From: Phallusia mammillata
Taxonomy: Eukaryota > Chordata > Ascidiacea > Phlebobranchia > Ascidiidae
Reading direction: 5' to 3'
Assembly: GCA_003260075.1 (NCBI GenBank)
Contig: QLIY01000208.1
Span: forward strand, 56,510-120,509
DNA: 64,000 nt
Position 1 is the stretch's first letter. Each line of letters begins with the position of its first letter. The notes beneath the pieces were generated by a model. It was not told the DNA's origin. It saw only the letters and a list, made by a program, of their open reading frames with translations, and made no database searches. Both the position numbers and the translations under genes were made by a program. Below are positions 59,023 through 64,000 of the stretch, piece by piece.

Positions 59023-60439
59023 CTTACGACAACGTAAATTTATTGGATCTTACAAAGACTCGGTTTAAGTACTGAAGTGTAGGAAAGTTTGTTTCGGCGT
59101 TAAAAAAACTCGTAATTAGTACTGAGGTATATTTATGCTAAAAGATAAAATAATTTTGCGTCAGCTGGTCATAAAAACATAGGCTTCTCATAAGTAAGGC
59201 ATTATTTTGTTTACATGATTTTTCCGTAACCAAATGAAAAAATGTTTTTCTGTTTAAAAATTATGAAAAATTTTGATCTCTTATAATTTGTATAGTCTTT
59301 AGGCTTTAATTTAATAAAATCGTTTTTTTAAATTGACCCACCTCTGAAGCACAAAATTAGGGAAACGGGAGCATTTTTTACAATTAGGTTTAGCCCATTA
59401 AAATCTTAGCTCATCTCTTTTGTTTAATGCTATAGGTTTGTTGAAAACTCATAATAAACAGATTTTTAGAGGACAGTATTAGTGGCAGTGTTTACCATGT
59501 AGTAAGTCATGTATAGCGTATTGTGTACACTGAAAATGAGTAACACGCTACATAGGTTGTCAGCTTGTCACAACCTAATTCTTCACAGGATTATTTTAAA
59601 ACATAAAATTACAATGTCATCACATGTTTTAACATGGTTTTCATTTTGCAATAAAGTTGAGATTTGCCAGGTTTGTTTTTAGCTCGCCCACCAAAGCCAT
59701 AAATGAAGTATTTGGTTAAAATAAAGTAATGGACTTATGTTAGGAACTTGGTGTTTTAAGTATAATAATAAAGGTGGGTTACTCCACCTAAATTAACTAC
59801 CCCAGTTATAAACTGTTGCTATTTTTGTCCTCCAGCAAAAGATATTTCTTGATTACACTTTTAGTACACCATCAATAAAAATGATGTTAGTACAATATCC
59901 AGGCAATAACTTATATTAGCTGTGTTAAAGCTACATTTTGTCATCAAAGGTAAATACTTTTTCTCCAAAAAGATTTCACAAAAAGTTCTGGTTTCAATTC
60001 TTGAGAAATTGTATCAAGAAATTATTGTCCAAAGGAGAATGTTACAGTGGACTAACTTATTTATTCATTTCACTCTAGATTCTAGTTCTAGAGTCTAGAA
60101 CTTGCTGATTTCCAGTGCCCATTACTCAACCCACTGTCATTTTTGATTATTTTATGTGTGAGTTTGGCAGCAAAGTACATGTTGTGAGACACTGGATTTC
60201 CTGAGAAATGCATTTACTATTTCTCGTTTTTCAGGAAACTAATAAAGTTTGAAAATCGAAACCATATTTATTCCATGATTTGAATTTTTTTGAGCAGTTT
60301 GATTGGAATTTTTATCAGCCTGGTGAATGGCCGATTTGGTATGATACCTTTAATAGGCCTGGCTTACCTTTTATATTGGTTAATTACGCAAGACAAATTT
60401 TACAGAAAAGTGGTATTCTCATCCATGCTTTTGCTTTAC

Positions 60440-60468
60440 TGTTTTTTTCCAAATGTTTCTGCTGTTAG
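60440..60468 (+). promoter_or_regulatory. Strong splice acceptor 13 bases before the MIER start codon
   Basis: A pyrimidine-rich tract (GTTTTTTTCC...TTTCTGCTG) ends in TTAG at 60468, just upstream of the ATG at 60482. It may close an intron in the 5' UTR or, if the organism uses spliced-leader trans-splicing as ascidians do, accept the leader. The sequence alone cannot decide. Confidence 0.5.
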
Positions 60469-60481
60469 CATAGAATACAAT

Positions 60482-63780
<3,299 letters not shown>

Positions 63781-64000
63781 GTGAGAAGCGACACAGCCAT
63801 TAGCTTGTGGGTAAACATTGAAGTATGCTGAAATGACGGATGAAAATGTACAGTGCGCAAGAACAGTTTGACTGGACGTGTTTTTCGCAGAACAGAAAGT
63901 CAGAATTGAGTTATCTTGACCTTGGGGTTTGCGTGCCATACTATAAACCCATACATCTGATGTAAAAATTAGTGATGCACCGAATCGGCAAAATTTCGAT
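63781..64000 (+). other. MIER intron entering the window edge, with a repeat end
   Basis: The sequence after the last MIER donor is intronic. From about 63972 it begins AGTGATGCACCGAATCGG, the same terminal type as the element at 41381, so a miniature element probably runs out of the window. Confidence 0.5.

Larger units (their letters stand above)
57495..60481. other. Intergenic stretch before the MIER gene
   Basis: The region holds the repeat copy at 57926-58392 and the hAT-like element at 58808-59022; the rest is AT-rich with no gene seen. The open frame running from 60290 into the MIER first exon is hydrophobic upstream of the acceptor at 60468, unlike any MIER N-terminus, and is treated as non-coding. 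It overlaps sequence resembling the tRNA-derived repeat at 38.1 kb. Confidence 0.6.

Noticed and set aside
60290..60481. Hydrophobic N-terminal extension of MIER
   Set aside because: The frame happens to be open, but MIER proteins have no membrane segment; a strong acceptor at 60468 marks the real exon start, and the sequence resembles a repeat.

Overview
The window is AT-rich metazoan genomic DNA. Its genes have many short coding exons (about 50-300 bp) separated by GT-AG introns mostly of 60-700 bp, and the gaps between genes hold small DNA transposons. Three of the four genes belong to families I recognise: an astacin metalloprotease with CUB and MAM modules, RIC1, and MIER. Compact introns, mucin-like threonine linkers in a secreted protease and apparent allele-level differences between duplicated tracts suit a marine invertebrate. 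An ascidian (Ciona-like) is my best guess, but this is inference from style and not from a species-specific marker.

Layout. Positions 1-17,200 have no gene I can support. They hold a 94-base C run, three hAT- or Tigger-like miniature elements and one isolated signal-peptide-like exon at 7.5 kb. From 17.2 to 28.0 kb on the plus strand a 33-exon gene encodes a secreted zinc protease: signal peptide, propeptide, astacin domain, CUB domain, five MAM domains with threonine-rich linkers, and a cysteine-rich tail. All splice phases agree. From 28.0 to 31.4 kb is intergenic DNA with one hAT-like element. From 50.0 down to 31.4 kb on the minus strand is a 33-exon RIC1 gene, whose introns carry most of the mobile elements. 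One of its exons (exon 28) contains a tandem duplication joined by a G run that breaks the frame.

From 52.5 to 57.1 kb on the plus strand a seven-exon gene encodes a serine-rich, basic, low-complexity protein of about 995 residues that I cannot name. From 60.5 kb to the window edge on the plus strand is a MIER corepressor gene (acidic N-terminus, ELM2, SANT), cut off by the window end.

The genes do not form a pathway: they act in the extracellular matrix (astacin-MAM), Golgi trafficking (RIC1), an unknown role, and nuclear HDAC recruitment (MIER). Exon boundaries were set by hand from splice consensus, frame continuity and remembered family alignments. Internal boundaries are supported by phase; UTRs and transcription starts are not determined.
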